Assembly: GCA_958296345.1 (NCBI GenBank)
Contig: CATQIJ010000013.1
Span: 248,001-312,000, forward strand
Length of the DNA stretch: 64,000 nucleotides
Reading direction: 5' to 3'
Origin: an uncultured Rhizobiaceae bacterium
GTDB taxonomy: Bacteria; Pseudomonadota; Alphaproteobacteria; Rhizobiales; Rhizobiaceae
Shown: piece after piece, positions 37,625 to 47,256 of the stretch
How the letters are laid out: the number at the start of each line of letters is the position of its first letter
How positions within the stretch are numbered: the stretch's first letter is position 1
Notes under the pieces: model-generated
Seen by the model: only the letters and a program-made list of their open reading frames with translations
What the model was told of the DNA's origin: nothing
Databases searched by the model: none
Position numbers and translations under genes: made by a program

Positions 37625-38434
37625 ATGCAGAAAAAAACAGTAAATAAACCTTCAGCATTAGCGATTTTAACGATTGCTTGTACTTTAGCCATTTCTGCAT
37701 GTGCAAAAGACCCAAGGTCTACAGGCTCCATTCGCGGACTTAATAAGCCGACCGAACATATGTCAGTGCCAGAATTACAACAAGCAGCTTCTGTGCTTGG
37801 TAAACAATATGATCGTAATCCACGCAGTAAGCCAATTGGTTTGAAATATGCTAGTGTCCTTCGTTCAACTGGCCGCAATGAACAAGCGCTTGCGGTTATG
37901 CAACAAATCGTCATTAAACACCCTGAAGATAATGATGTTCTTTCTGAATATGGCAAATCACTGGCTGCAACAGGTAACTTCAAAAAAGCTCTTAAAGTGA
38001 TTGAACGCGCACAAAGGCCCGATCGCCCTGATTGGCGTTTGTTTTCTGCGCAAGGTGCTATTCTTGACCAACTAGATCAATCACAAGCAGCGCGTGTTCA
38101 ATATCGTAAAGCGCTTGATATTGTACCAAATGAACCTTCTGTTCTATCAAATCTTGGTATGTCATACGTACTGACAGGTGATCTTCGTGGTGCAGAGACA
38201 TATCTTCGCCGAGCAATTAAACAACCAAGAGCTGATAGTCGTGTTCGTCAAAACTTAGCTCTTGTGATTGGCCTTCAAGGCAATTTTGAGGAAGCTGAGA
38301 AAGTAGCTCGTGGAGAGCTAAATCAAGCTGCGGCTGAAGAAAATATCAAGTTCTTGCGTCAGATGCTATCACAGCAATCTGCTTGGAGCCTTCTTAAAAA
38401 TACAGATGGTGAAGATACTGCAAAGACGCAGTAA
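37625..38434 (+). CDS. TPR lipoprotein, TadD-like
   Basis: A 269-residue exported protein. The signal ends in a lipobox (TLAISAC, Cys near residue 22). At least four tetratricopeptide repeats follow (about 95-245), for example DNDVLSEYGKSLAATGNFKKAL and PSVLSNLGMSYVLTGDLRGAE. Alphaproteobacterial Tad loci end with such a TPR protein (TadD), thought to help secretin or pilus assembly in the periplasm. Here it lies on the opposite strand, beyond ribH from tadC. I chose ATG 37625 because it gives a proper signal peptide; the frame opens at 37598. Confidence 0.82.
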   Translation: MQKKTVNKPSALAILTIACTLAISACAKDPRSTGSIRGLNKPTEHMSVPELQQAASVLGKQYDRNPRSKPIGLKYASVLRSTGRNEQALAVMQQIVIKHPEDNDVLSEYGKSLAATGNFKKALKVIERAQRPDRPDWRLFSAQGAILDQLDQSQAARVQYRKALDIVPNEPSVLSNLGMSYVLTGDLRGAETYLRRAIKQPRADSRVRQNLALVIGLQGNFEEAEKVARGELNQAAAEENIKFLRQMLSQQSAWSLLKNTDGEDTAKTQ

Positions 38435-38460
38435 ACCTCTTAACAATTAGAATTATTCAT

Positions 38461-38489
38461 AATCGTCTGAATTACTAATTTAGATGATT
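38461..38489 (+). terminator. Long AU-rich hairpin after the TPR gene
   Basis: Arms AATCGTCTGAATT and AATTTAGATGATT pair along 13 positions (two as G-U) around a three-base loop. It lies 27 bases after the TPR gene stop and 33 bases before the FMN riboswitch. There is no strong T-run, so it may be a weak terminator or a 3'-end stabiliser. Confidence 0.4.
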
Positions 38490-38521
38490 GCTTCTCTTCA
38501 AAACATAATATATTTGTGTGC

Positions 38522-38662
38522 CGTTCTCAGGGCGGGGTGAAAGTCCCCACCGGCGGTAGGCAGAGTGTTTCTGCAAGCCCGCGAGCGCTTCTTTTCATAA
38601 AGAAGGTCAGCAGATCAGGTTTAATTCCTGAGCCGACGGTTATAGTCCGGATGATAGAGAAC
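38522..38662 (+). promoter_or_regulatory. FMN riboswitch (RFN element)
   Basis: The conserved blocks of the RFN element appear in order: TCAGGGCGGGGTGAAAGTCC, CCACCGGCGGTA, AGCCCGCGAGCGC, GGTCAGCAGATC and GAGCCGACGGTTATAGTCC, ending GGATGATAGAGAAC, which pairs with GTTCTC at the 5' end. It lies about 85 bases upstream of ribH and should lower its expression when FMN is plentiful. Confidence 0.96.
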
Positions 38663-38746
38663 GTGCGAGAAATCTAGGCGCTATCTTGTGTTTATTCTCG
38701 TTCGTGACCGCCTTGGTGACGTGTCTTGTTACAAAAGGAGCTCGCT

Positions 38747-39181
38747 ATGACACACACCAGATATGCATTCATAAAAGCTAATTGGCACAACGCAATTGTG
38801 GCCAAAGCCTTAGAAGGTTTTTGCTCAATTATTCCATCAGAACAAGTCGATGTATTTGATGTACCTGGCGCATTTGAAATGCCACTTATTGCCGATGATT
38901 TAGCCAGCACAGATAAATACGCAGCGATTGCAGCAGCAGCCTTTGTTGTTGACGGCGGCATCTATCGGCACGAATTTGTAGCACAAAGTGTTGTTGAGGG
39001 ATTGATGCGTGTTAGCCTGGATAGAAAAATGCCTGTGCTATCTATTTCGCTAACACCACATCAGTATCAAGAAACAAATCATCATAATGAAATCTATGAA
39101 AAGCATTTCATTGAAAAAGGCCAAGAAGCTGCTCGTGCGGCATTGATGATTGTTAAAACACGAAATTCAATCAAAAAATAA
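38747..39181 (+). CDS. ribH: 6,7-dimethyl-8-ribityllumazine synthase, type II
   Basis: RibH condenses the pyrimidine intermediate with dihydroxybutanone phosphate in riboflavin synthesis. The 144-residue product closely follows the RibH2/BLS type of Brucella and Mesorhizobium: RYAFIKANWH at the start, DVFDVPGAFEMPL, FVVDGGIYRHEFVAQSVVEGLM, and the C-terminal SLTPHQYQET and EKGQEAARAAL. Type II enzymes form decamers. I start at ATG 38747 with GGAG eight bases upstream, not at the frame's first codon (38726). The FMN riboswitch controls it directly, and no other rib gene is adjacent. Confidence 0.95.
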   Translation: MTHTRYAFIKANWHNAIVAKALEGFCSIIPSEQVDVFDVPGAFEMPLIADDLASTDKYAAIAAAAFVVDGGIYRHEFVAQSVVEGLMRVSLDRKMPVLSISLTPHQYQETNHHNEIYEKHFIEKGQEAARAALMIVKTRNSIKK

Positions 39182-39182
39182 A

Positions 39183-39206
39183 AAAGGGCAATGAAATCGC
39201 CCTTTA
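39183..39206 (-). terminator. Terminator shared between tadC and ribH
   Basis: AAAGGGC and GCCCTTT arms flank a nine-base loop. On the minus strand the stem is followed by a T-rich tail, which suits the end of the tad operon. On the plus strand ribH ends two bases before, so it may work both ways. Confidence 0.6.
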
Positions 39207-39228
39207 AAGTTATAGTTTGCTAATTAGC

Positions 39229-40191
39229 TTAGCCTGCTTGAATTTGAATAACAGCAGGGCCAATAATCACGGCAAAGAGTACTGGCAAGAAAAAGATAAT
39301 CATTGGCACAGTAAGTTTTGGTGGCAAGCCAGCAGCTTTCTTTTCTGCTTCGGCCATACGCATGTCACGGCTTTCTTGAGAAAGCGACCGCAAGGCTGTT
39401 GATAAGGGTGTACCATAACGCTCAGCCTGAATAAGAGCCATCGTTACCGCTTTAACGGTATCAAGGCCTGTACGTTTAGCTAAGTTTTCATGTGCTTGTC
39501 TACGCTCAGAAAGATAAGATAGTTCTGCGGTTGTTAGTGTTAATTCTTCAGCTAGCTCAGGAGATTGCAAGCCAATCTCAATGGCTACTTTTTTCATAGA
39601 AGCTTCTAGCGACATCCCAGATTCAACACATATCAATAGTAAATCAAGTGCGTCTGGCCATGCACGTTTAATAGAAAGCTGCCTCTTACTAACGGCATTC
39701 TTCACAAGTATTGAAGGTAGATAGAAACCTGCCATCCCAACTGCACAAGCAAAAAGAATGTTCATCATAGTAGAGCGATCTGATGGTGACACTACGAAGA
39801 AATAAAACAGCGACGCGATCATTAAGAGGATTGGAAGCGCTACTTTGAAGAAAAGAAAAATATTAATATGTGCTTTTGAGCGATAGCCCGCCATCGTCAA
39901 GTTTAGGAATGTATTTTCATCCGCCAAAGCTGCTTTAAGATTTAAACGCTCAACAATTTTTTGATAAAACCCTTCATCTTTTTGACGAAGTGAACTTCTA
40001 CGACCTTGTTCGTCAGCTAAACGTGCGCGCTCTCGAGCCCTGATCTTGTCGCGCTCAATTGCGACAGATTTCATGCGTGTTCCTAGCTCGTCTTTTGCGA
40101 GCAAAGGCATAGCCAAAGTTATGATTGTTGCAAATATTGCAACAGCAGCTAAGATGGAGATTAGCGTTTGTGGCTCTGTCAAGGATTCCAT
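39229..40191 (-). CDS. tadC: Tad pilus platform protein TadC (type II secretion F family)
   Basis: A 320-residue inner-membrane protein of the T2SSF/GspF family. Hydrophobic helices lie at about 10-30, 115-140, 150-170 and 290-315, and the cytoplasmic F domain includes RAWPDALDLLLICVESGMSLEASM. With TadB it forms the platform through which the CpaF ATPase drives pilin assembly. It is the last tad gene of the leftward operon and ends before the terminator at 39183-39206. Confidence 0.94.
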   Translation of the reverse strand: MESLTEPQTLISILAAVAIFATIITLAMPLLAKDELGTRMKSVAIERDKIRARERARLADEQGRRSSLRQKDEGFYQKIVERLNLKAALADENTFLNLTMAGYRSKAHINIFLFFKVALPILLMIASLFYFFVVSPSDRSTMMNILFACAVGMAGFYLPSILVKNAVSKRQLSIKRAWPDALDLLLICVESGMSLEASMKKVAIEIGLQSPELAEELTLTTAELSYLSERRQAHENLAKRTGLDTVKAVTMALIQAERYGTPLSTALRSLSQESRDMRMAEAEKKAAGLPPKLTVPMIIFFLPVLFAVIIGPAVIQIQAG

Positions 40192-40284
40192 AAACTCTGC
40201 TTTCTTTACGATAGTACAATTAAAATTTTATTTGCACCAAATTGTTTTTATTATTCTGTGACTTAAATTTCCTAGTTAAACACT

Positions 40285-41292
40285 CTAGAAATCGAAGTTA
40301 ATCATTTGTTTCATAACCATGATTCCACACCCCATCCACATGATGGCACCTATCAAAATCAAGTTTCCTGTAGACGTATTAAATAACAACATAATGTAGT
40401 CAGGCGTTGATAAATAAATCAGACACATCACAGCTGGCGGTAAAATACCGATGATCCCAGCTGAAGCCTTTGCTTCTGATGCCATTGCTTGAATTTTAGC
40501 TTTCATTTTTTTACGGTCACGTAAAACTTTAGAAAGATTACCAAGCGCCTCAGACAAATTACCACCCGCGCTTTGTTGAATTGCAATCACAATCCCAAAG
40601 AAATTTGCTTCCGTTAACGGCACATTCTTGTATAATTTTTGAATGGCTTCCGTCATTGGGATGCCCATTTTTTGGGTTTCAATAATTTTTCTAAACTCAG
40701 AACGAACTGGTTCTTTTGCTTCTGTTGCAATGATGCCAATCGTATCGTTGAGTGGAAGACCTGCTTTAATACCGCGTGTAATAACGTCAACAGCATTTGG
40801 AAATTCTTCCAGAAAAGCGTTCATACGGCGAGTTCTTGTTCTACTGATATACCAACGAGGTAAACCAAAGCCACCTACAAACAGCATGGCAACTGTTAGA
40901 ATTAAGTTTCCACTTACTGCGAAAGCAATTGCGCTTGTAATTAAGGCTGTTAAGACACTGAACAACATAAATTTTTTCATGTTCCCTGCCATACCAGCTT
41001 GGCGCATTTGAACTTTTATGCCTCTTTTATTTGGATTCTTTGCCTTTGTCTGCTCTTCAAGTTCCTTCAAAGAAGCTTGATTTGATTGTCGGCGTTTTTG
41101 TGCTTCAGCAAGACGAGCTTCTCTAGCAATTCTACTGCCGCGATCACCTTCATTTTTCTTGATGCCTTTAACGCGACGTTCTTGTTTGCGTTCGTTATTG
41201 ATTCTATTAAACAGAACAGCCCAAACCAAAGTGAAGCCTGTCACTGTAATTAAGGCAACTAACAGTAAAGTATTTGTATCAATTCCAAACAT
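40285..41292 (-). CDS. tadB: Tad pilus platform protein TadB (type II secretion F family)
   Basis: A 335-residue inner-membrane protein paired with TadC. The first helix is at 8-28. A basic, coiled cytoplasmic stretch (35-90) follows, then two helices (about 105-145), the F domain (EFPNAVDVITRGIKAGLPLNDTIG and NLSEALGNLSKVLRDRKKMK) and a C-terminal helix. It lies 16 bases after cpaF and 93 before tadC on the same strand. Confidence 0.94.
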   Translation of the reverse strand: MFGIDTNTLLLVALITVTGFTLVWAVLFNRINNERKQERRVKGIKKNEGDRGSRIAREARLAEAQKRRQSNQASLKELEEQTKAKNPNKRGIKVQMRQAGMAGNMKKFMLFSVLTALITSAIAFAVSGNLILTVAMLFVGGFGLPRWYISRTRTRRMNAFLEEFPNAVDVITRGIKAGLPLNDTIGIIATEAKEPVRSEFRKIIETQKMGIPMTEAIQKLYKNVPLTEANFFGIVIAIQQSAGGNLSEALGNLSKVLRDRKKMKAKIQAMASEAKASAGIIGILPPAVMCLIYLSTPDYIMLLFNTSTGNLILIGAIMWMGCGIMVMKQMINFDF

Positions 41293-41308
41293 TTATATTC
41301 TACCTAAC

Positions 41309-42775
41309 TTAAAAGTCTGACTGTTCTTCATTGGATGCATCAAGAGCCGCCGCAAGGCGCTCTTCTTCATTGAAGTAGCGTGCTCTTTCCCAAAATTTTG
41401 GTCGCCCAATACCAGTAGACACGTGTTTACCAAGGATATTACCGTTGGCGTCTTCACCATCCATTTTGTAAACGAAAATATCTTGAGTCGTGATGACATC
41501 CCCCTCAAGACCCAACACCTCGGTGACGTGTGTAATTCGTCTTGAACCATCACGTAAGCGAGTTGCCTGAATAATAACATCTACTGAACCAACAATAATT
41601 TCACGAACTGTTTTAGCAGGGAGTGTAAAGCCACCCATCGCGATCATGGATTCAATACGGTTAAGACATTCGCGAGGCGTATTTGCGTGAATTGTTCCCA
41701 TCGAACCATCGTGACCAGTATTCATTGCTTGAAGTAAGTCAAATACTTCTGGGCCACGAACCTCACCCACGATTATGCGCTCTGGACGCATACGAAGACA
41801 GTTTTTAACCAAATCAGTCATTGTGATTTGGCCTTCACCCTCCAGATTTGGCGGACGTGTTTCAAGGCGAACAACATGAGGCTGCTGGAGTTGAAGCTCA
41901 GCCGAGTCTTCACATGTAATGATGCGTTCATCAGGATCAGCATAGGCACTCATACAGTTAAGGAGCGTTGTTTTACCAGAACCAGTACCGCCTGATATAA
42001 CTACGTTACAACGAACTCGGCCAATAATCTTCAAAACCTCGGCACCTTCAGGTGTAATCGCACCGAAATTAACAAGTTGATCAAGTGTAAGCTTATCTTT
42101 TTTAAACTTACGAATTGTAAGTGCAGGCCCATCAATAGCAAGTGGTGGTGCAATCACATTCACACGAGAACCATCTGCTAGACGCGCGTCACATATCGGA
42201 CTTGTTTCATCTACACGGCGGCCAACTTGGCTTACAATACGCTGACAGATATTCATAAGCTGGGTATTGTCTCTAAAGCGTACGTTTGCTTCAAGAACTT
42301 TACCGTTCACTTCAATAAATGAACTTTTAGCACCATTGATCATGACGTCCGCAATATCATCGCGGCTAAGTAATGGCTCTAAAGGTCCATAGCCCAGTAC
42401 ATCATTACAAATATCTTCAAGAATTTCTTCTTGCTCAGCAATCGACATCGCAAGGTTTTTGATCGAGATAATATCATTTACAATATCACGAATTTCTTCG
42501 CGAGCTGCTTCAGGTTCAAGTGCTGCTAATTGACCAAGGTCAATCGTATCAATTAATGCTGAAAATACACTGGTTTTTGTATCATAATACTCTTCAGATT
42601 TAATCTGAATTTCACCTTGCACCTTTGGTGCAGACATGGCTGGCATAGCTGCAGGCTTAGGCGCTTCTTGCTTAGGAGGAGCACTTGCTGCTGCAGGCGC
42701 TACTGGTGCTGCAGGTGCTACCGCTACCGGAGCAGATGCAGGAGTATTTAGATTTCCACCGCGTTTACCGAACAT
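41309..42775 (-). CDS. cpaF: Tad pilus secretion ATPase CpaF/TadA
   Basis: The hexameric ATPase that powers Flp pilus assembly. The product is 488 residues. A low-complexity Ala/Pro linker (8-50) precedes the N-terminal domain; the ATPase core has Walker A GGTGSGKTTLLN (near 258), the Asp box, Walker B RMRPERIIVGEVRGPE and the His box MGTIHANTPRECLNRIE. All catalytic motifs are intact. It sits between cpaE and tadB on the same strand. Confidence 0.96.
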   Translation of the reverse strand: MFGKRGGNLNTPASAPVAVAPAAPVAPAAASAPPKQEAPKPAAMPAMSAPKVQGEIQIKSEEYYDTKTSVFSALIDTIDLGQLAALEPEAAREEIRDIVNDIISIKNLAMSIAEQEEILEDICNDVLGYGPLEPLLSRDDIADVMINGAKSSFIEVNGKVLEANVRFRDNTQLMNICQRIVSQVGRRVDETSPICDARLADGSRVNVIAPPLAIDGPALTIRKFKKDKLTLDQLVNFGAITPEGAEVLKIIGRVRCNVVISGGTGSGKTTLLNCMSAYADPDERIITCEDSAELQLQQPHVVRLETRPPNLEGEGQITMTDLVKNCLRMRPERIIVGEVRGPEVFDLLQAMNTGHDGSMGTIHANTPRECLNRIESMIAMGGFTLPAKTVREIIVGSVDVIIQATRLRDGSRRITHVTEVLGLEGDVITTQDIFVYKMDGEDANGNILGKHVSTGIGRPKFWERARYFNEEERLAAALDASNEEQSDF

Positions 42776-42811
42776 ATTAAATTCCTGTACTAGATATTCA
42801 GATACTTAAGT

Positions 42812-44083
42812 TTACTTTTTCAACTTCAACGATTTAAGCAGGTTAAATGAAGACTTTTTCTTCGATCGAACCTCAGCTTTGCCAGTCAAAATTTGCGACA
42901 TAGTTTGGAAAGTTTCTGAGATTGGATTTTTTGCATCTGCTTCAGAGACCATTTGACCATTATTTGACGCAGTGCCAAACAAAGCAGGCTCAAATGGAAT
43001 GACAGCAATTGGATCAACATTAAGCGCATTAGCAAAATCATTTACCGTAATCTCAGGTCGTTTTTGAACACCGACTTTATTCATTACCAATTTTGGTAGG
43101 GTGTCGTTTGGACGAATTTCAGAAATTGTATCTACAAGGTTTTTTGCATTACGTAGATTGGCTAGCTCTGGCTCTGCAACAATGACAACTTCATCTGCCG
43201 CTGCAAGAACCTGCTTTGTCCAACCATTCCATTGATTTGGAATATCGACAGCAACACAAGGAGCACCGCGCTGAGCAACTTCTAAAATTGAGTTAAAAGC
43301 ATGTGCATCAAAATCATAAGTACGTTCTAGTGTTGAAGGTGCAGCAAGCAAACTCAAATGTTCAGCACATTTTGCTAGCAAACGATCTAATAGAATATCG
43401 TCTACACGATCTGGCGAAAACACTGCGTCAGCGATGCCTTGCGTTGGATCTTGATCGAGATTCATGTTTGCAGTGCCAAATGCCAAATCAAGATCTGCTA
43501 GTACTACATCATTCTTATATGCTGAAGAAATTGTCCAAGCTACGTTATGACAAACTGTAGAAGAACCAGCTCCACCTTTCGCACCAATGAAAGCAATCAT
43601 GCGACCGAGTGGGCCATTTTCTTCGCTGGTGAAAATGTTTGAGATAGAAAGCATAATGTCTGCCATCGAAACAGGCGCAACAAGATAATCTGATATGCCA
43701 TTTGATATGAGTTCACGATACAACAAGATATCATTAAAGTGCCCAATAACGATTACTTTTGTTGTCGCATCACAAACACTTGCAAGCTGACCAAGTTCAG
43801 CCATAAGTGCATCCCCCGCGCTTGATGATTCAATAATAATCAAGTTTGGTGTTGGAGCTGTTCCATAGAAATCTACAGCGCCAGGAATGCCTCCTGTATT
43901 CACAGACACATGCGCTCTTGACATGCGCCGATCACCAGCCGCCATTTCCAAGGTTTGTCTTACAGCATCTGTTTCACAGAAGGCTTGAATGGTAATCCTA
44001 GGGATAGGCCTTACTTCTGACATTAAGCCTTTTGCGACATCGCTATCATTTTGTTGATCCATTTGAGGAGCAGTTTCTGACAT
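42812..44083 (-). CDS. cpaE: Tad pilus localisation protein CpaE/TadZ
   Basis: A 423-residue protein: an N-terminal atypical receiver domain (about 30-145) and a ParA/MinD-like ATPase domain with a deviant Walker A (IGAKGGAGSSTVCHN, near 163), then VVLADLDLAFGTANMNLDQDP. TadZ/CpaE proteins mark the cell pole or site where the pilus is built. The basic C-terminus (RSKKKSSFNLLKSLKLKK) may touch the membrane. It lies between cpaD and cpaF on the same strand. Confidence 0.94.
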   Translation of the reverse strand: MSETAPQMDQQNDSDVAKGLMSEVRPIPRITIQAFCETDAVRQTLEMAAGDRRMSRAHVSVNTGGIPGAVDFYGTAPTPNLIIIESSSAGDALMAELGQLASVCDATTKVIVIGHFNDILLYRELISNGISDYLVAPVSMADIMLSISNIFTSEENGPLGRMIAFIGAKGGAGSSTVCHNVAWTISSAYKNDVVLADLDLAFGTANMNLDQDPTQGIADAVFSPDRVDDILLDRLLAKCAEHLSLLAAPSTLERTYDFDAHAFNSILEVAQRGAPCVAVDIPNQWNGWTKQVLAAADEVVIVAEPELANLRNAKNLVDTISEIRPNDTLPKLVMNKVGVQKRPEITVNDFANALNVDPIAVIPFEPALFGTASNNGQMVSEADAKNPISETFQTMSQILTGKAEVRSKKKSSFNLLKSLKLKK

Positions 44084-44112
44084 TTTTATTTCCTCTAACT
44101 CTTTACCTGTTT

Positions 44113-44850
44113 CTACAGAAGGCTTGGTAATTGACCGGTGCCGTTTTCACGCCAATCATTAATCACATTATCGCGTCTACCTGCATCAATTTCAGATTCG
44201 CCCCTAGGGCCAAGCAGATCAGCAGGATTTGCTATCATTTGTGCTAAATTGTTTTGCGTCGAACATCCATAATTTCCATAATTCTGGTTATCAGATGTTT
44301 CGCGTAAATCTTCATTCCACTGACCACATTTACTTGCGACGTCAGCAGTAATTGCATCAAACGAAAGACGAACTGTAGCCGCGTCACCATGATTTGATGC
44401 ATGATATCGTGAAACTGTAACTTGATTAGAGTCCAGCCCTAAAGTCTTCATATGAGCAATTACATCGTGACTTACACGTCTTGCAGCTGACTCATTATGG
44501 GAACCTGCTGGTAGAATTACTCTAAGTGTTCTAGCGCCAGACCTTCTGAACTTACCATAAAAACTTGTCGCGGTATTTTCATGTCTAAAAGACATTTTGT
44601 TCATGGATGATGAGACGATAAGATCTTCTGAAACCTCAGATTGAGCAACAACAATTGGATGTTGAGTGCGATAATCTTTTGGCGTTGACCCAACAGTGAA
44701 ATGATCTTTTTGATAAGATGCACAACTTGTTAAAAGGATACCAGCAAATACGACTGAAAGCTTCAATGACTTATTCAAATTACTTGTCATAGGTTTCACG
44801 TTTTCTATTACTCGAGACATTTTTCTTGCTCCGTTCAATTGATTCATCAT
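44113..44850 (-). CDS. cpaD: Tad pilus lipoprotein CpaD
   Basis: A 245-residue lipoprotein with lipobox LLTSC near residue 44 (mature Cys in TSCASYQKDHF). The CpaD domain follows, including ILPAGSHNESAARRVSHDV and CSTQNNLAQMIANPADLLGPR. It is believed to help the CpaC secretin. The start overlaps the cpaC stop (ATGA). The N-terminus is long before the signal, so an internal ATG (MTSNLNKSLKL at residue 21) could be the true start. Confidence 0.92.
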   Translation of the reverse strand: MMNQLNGARKMSRVIENVKPMTSNLNKSLKLSVVFAGILLTSCASYQKDHFTVGSTPKDYRTQHPIVVAQSEVSEDLIVSSSMNKMSFRHENTATSFYGKFRRSGARTLRVILPAGSHNESAARRVSHDVIAHMKTLGLDSNQVTVSRYHASNHGDAATVRLSFDAITADVASKCGQWNEDLRETSDNQNYGNYGCSTQNNLAQMIANPADLLGPRGESEIDAGRRDNVINDWRENGTGQLPSLL

Positions 44851-46394
44851 TTAAAGATGAAACCTACTTTTCCGTGGTAGCGGCCTTCAGGAAGATCGCC
44901 TTCTACTTTTCCATAAACTCGGTTCAAACGACCCAAGAAGTTTGCTGCACCATCCGCACTTGGTTGGAAGTTATCGTCAGGACGCGATAGTTTTTGACGC
45001 GCAACTGGACGAACTAGATAAGGTGTCGCAATGATTACAAGTTCAGATTCTGTTCTTTGAAAATCACGGCTGCGGAACAAGGTTCCAAGCACTGGGATTT
45101 TACTTAAGCCAGGGAAACCAGCTGCAGCCTGGCGAACATCATCTTTGAGAAGTCCTGCAAGAACCATTGACCCACCTGATGGTAGTTCAACTGTTGTTTC
45201 TGCTTGACGGCGACGAATACCAGGGGCTGTGATAGCACCTGCTGATCCTGCACGGCCTGTAATTGCATTTCCCTCAGTTGTTGGTTCAGAAACTTCAGTT
45301 CTAATTCGAAGGCTAATTCTGCCAGGAGCCAAGACTACTGGTGTGAAAGATAAAGATACACCGTATGAAATTTGTCCAAATTCCACACCCTGGGTTGCTG
45401 CACCAGTGTCATCAACAGTATTAGAACCACCTGTTACAACATTATATTCACCACCTACAGCAAAAGATGCAGTTTCACCTGAAATAGCCGTTAAAGATGG
45501 TTCAGCTAAAGTTCTCATGACACCTGCTTGATCAAGTGCTCTTAAGATACCCTCAACACTTTCGCCACCTGAAGAATTATAAGAAGCTCTTGCGCCACTA
45601 CCAGCGAACAAACCACCAAGACCTAATGGATTATCTGTAATCAAGCCTAAATCAAGGTTTCCTGCGGTTAATCCAGCAGCTGTTAGATCAATGCCTAGCT
45701 GCTTTACAATTGTACGCTGTATTTCAGCAATTGTTACCTTTAGATGCACTTGATCTTCTCCTTCAATTCGCAGCAAGTTTACAATCTGGCTTTCTTGACG
45801 TGATTCATCTTGATCGAAAAATATTCCGCCACCGCTTGTATTATTAGGTGTAGCAAACTGATTGGTTGTTGCCTCACCACCAGAAATAAAGGCGCGTGCA
45901 AGTTGAATTACTCTAGAAGAGGCTTGCGGCGTTGGGACTGAGCCGGTCAAAATAATGTTATCGTTTACAATCTCAACTTTAACATCTGAACCAGGTACAT
46001 ATTTTTTAAGATTAGCTTCAAGACCGATGATGTCACGCTCAATAAGCAGATCTATACTTAAAAGTTGGCGACCTTGTGAATCAAAAATAAAGATATTAGT
46101 TGAGCCAACTTGCTTACCAAAAATATAAATCCTGCGGGATGTTCTTGTAATAGCGTCAGCTACCGTTGGGCTCGCAACCAAAATATCATGTGCATCACCT
46201 GGCAAATCAACTACTATTGATTTATTCAAACCAACTTTTACAGTTTGGGATTTGCCAATCGCAGCCTTTGAAATCTTGATATAACTATTATTATTAGCAA
46301 GCGCTGTATTTGCATGGCCTGCCATTAATGAATTTGTCATCAACACAGCGCTGACCAACAATGTCCATACAAAAAAACGATTTAACATAAGCAT
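44847..46394 (-). CDS. cpaC: Tad pilus secretin CpaC/RcpA
   Basis: The outer-membrane secretin for the Flp pilus. From ATG 46394 it is 515 residues with a signal peptide (MLMLNRFFVWTLLVSAVLM). Domains in order: the T2SS/T3SS pilus N domain (VGLNKSIVVDLPGDAHDILVASP), a BON/N1-like region, then the secretin domain with EPSLTAISGETASFAVGGEY and LPSGGSMVLAGLLKDD near the C-terminus. The longer frame to 46445 overlaps cpaB and hides the signal. cpaD overlaps its stop. Confidence 0.94.
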   Translation of the reverse strand: MLMLNRFFVWTLLVSAVLMTNSLMAGHANTALANNNSYIKISKAAIGKSQTVKVGLNKSIVVDLPGDAHDILVASPTVADAITRTSRRIYIFGKQVGSTNIFIFDSQGRQLLSIDLLIERDIIGLEANLKKYVPGSDVKVEIVNDNIILTGSVPTPQASSRVIQLARAFISGGEATTNQFATPNNTSGGGIFFDQDESRQESQIVNLLRIEGEDQVHLKVTIAEIQRTIVKQLGIDLTAAGLTAGNLDLGLITDNPLGLGGLFAGSGARASYNSSGGESVEGILRALDQAGVMRTLAEPSLTAISGETASFAVGGEYNVVTGGSNTVDDTGAATQGVEFGQISYGVSLSFTPVVLAPGRISLRIRTEVSEPTTEGNAITGRAGSAGAITAPGIRRRQAETTVELPSGGSMVLAGLLKDDVRQAAAGFPGLSKIPVLGTLFRSRDFQRTESELVIIATPYLVRPVARQKLSRPDDNFQPSADGAANFLGRLNRVYGKVEGDLPEGRYHGKVGFIFK

Positions 46395-46428
46395 AGTGCT
46401 TTTTCCCGTCCAGAATGCGAATTTGAAA

Positions 46429-47256
46429 TTAATTTGCGTTTGCATTTGTCGACCCCGCTAATACTTCTGTTTTATTGCCGTATTTAATAACGCGGATGCG
46501 TCCATTTCCACGGTTGCCGCTTAGTAAATAATCAGCGCCTTTTGTTTTTTCATCGCCGCTATCTTCAAGTGAGCGAAGTGCTAATGTCAGGCGATCCGCC
46601 ATTTGCTGGGCAACTGTTAGAATTTTTGCTTGTTCAGGATCAAGCTGTAAGGTTGCGGTACTACCAACAACAACGGCTTCTCCGTCTTTTTCTTCAATCG
46701 TTTGGTCGATTGCTAAAACTCTTACATTCTCAAGAATGCTTTCAGTAATAAAATTACCGCCTTCATCTTCGGTACCTTGGCGCGTCATGATTACGTCAAC
46801 GCGGTCATTAGGTAGAATAAAACCACCCGCACTTGTCGCAGTAGAAATTGCCGTTGCAATTGCTTGCTGACCTGTTGGCAGAATTGCAGACATATATCCT
46901 TTGCCTGAACGAACAAGTTTACTTTCGCGAATTGGCTCACCAATAAAGAATTGAGACCGGGCTATTGCTGGGTCTGTATCGATTTTCAAACCATCTGGCG
47001 CATTTGCTCGGACAATAAAGCCTTCAGATAAACCTTCTTTTGGCCATTTGACCCATTCAACCATATCTGGCTTCATTGAGGTGCCGAGACTAATGTTTCT
47101 ACTCGCAACCAAAACTTCTTCAAGTTCGATTTGAGGAGCTTGTTCTGTGATCGTTACAACCGCTGGCTCCGTGTTAGCGATATTATTCGCTACAACGAAT
47201 GCGCCGCTTCCGGCGACAACGGCAACACCTAAAACTGCTAGTTGAGCTATTTTCAT
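46429..47256 (-). CDS. cpaB: Tad pilus assembly protein CpaB/RcpC
   Basis: A 275-residue periplasmic protein with an N-terminal membrane helix (KIAQLAVLGVAVVAGSGAFV), an SAF domain (LVASRNISLGTSMKPDMVEW, about 45-110) and the RcpC/CpaB C-terminal domain (NDRVDVIMTRQG, ENVRVLAIDQ). SAF domains can bind peptidoglycan or pilin sugars. I use ATG 47256, seven codons inside the open frame. It lies 170 bases after cpaA, with a terminator between them, so it may have its own promoter. Confidence 0.94.
   Translation of the reverse strand: MKIAQLAVLGVAVVAGSGAFVVANNIANTEPAVVTITEQAPQIELEEVLVASRNISLGTSMKPDMVEWVKWPKEGLSEGFIVRANAPDGLKIDTDPAIARSQFFIGEPIRESKLVRSGKGYMSAILPTGQQAIATAISTATSAGGFILPNDRVDVIMTRQGTEDEGGNFITESILENVRVLAIDQTIEEKDGEAVVVGSTATLQLDPEQAKILTVAQQMADRLTLALRSLEDSGDEKTKGADYLLSGNRGNGRIRVIKYGNKTEVLAGSTNANAN

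Noticed and set aside
37576..37983. 135-codon minus-strand frame over the TPR gene
   Set aside because: It lies opposite a clear lipoprotein/TPR coding sequence and has no features of its own.
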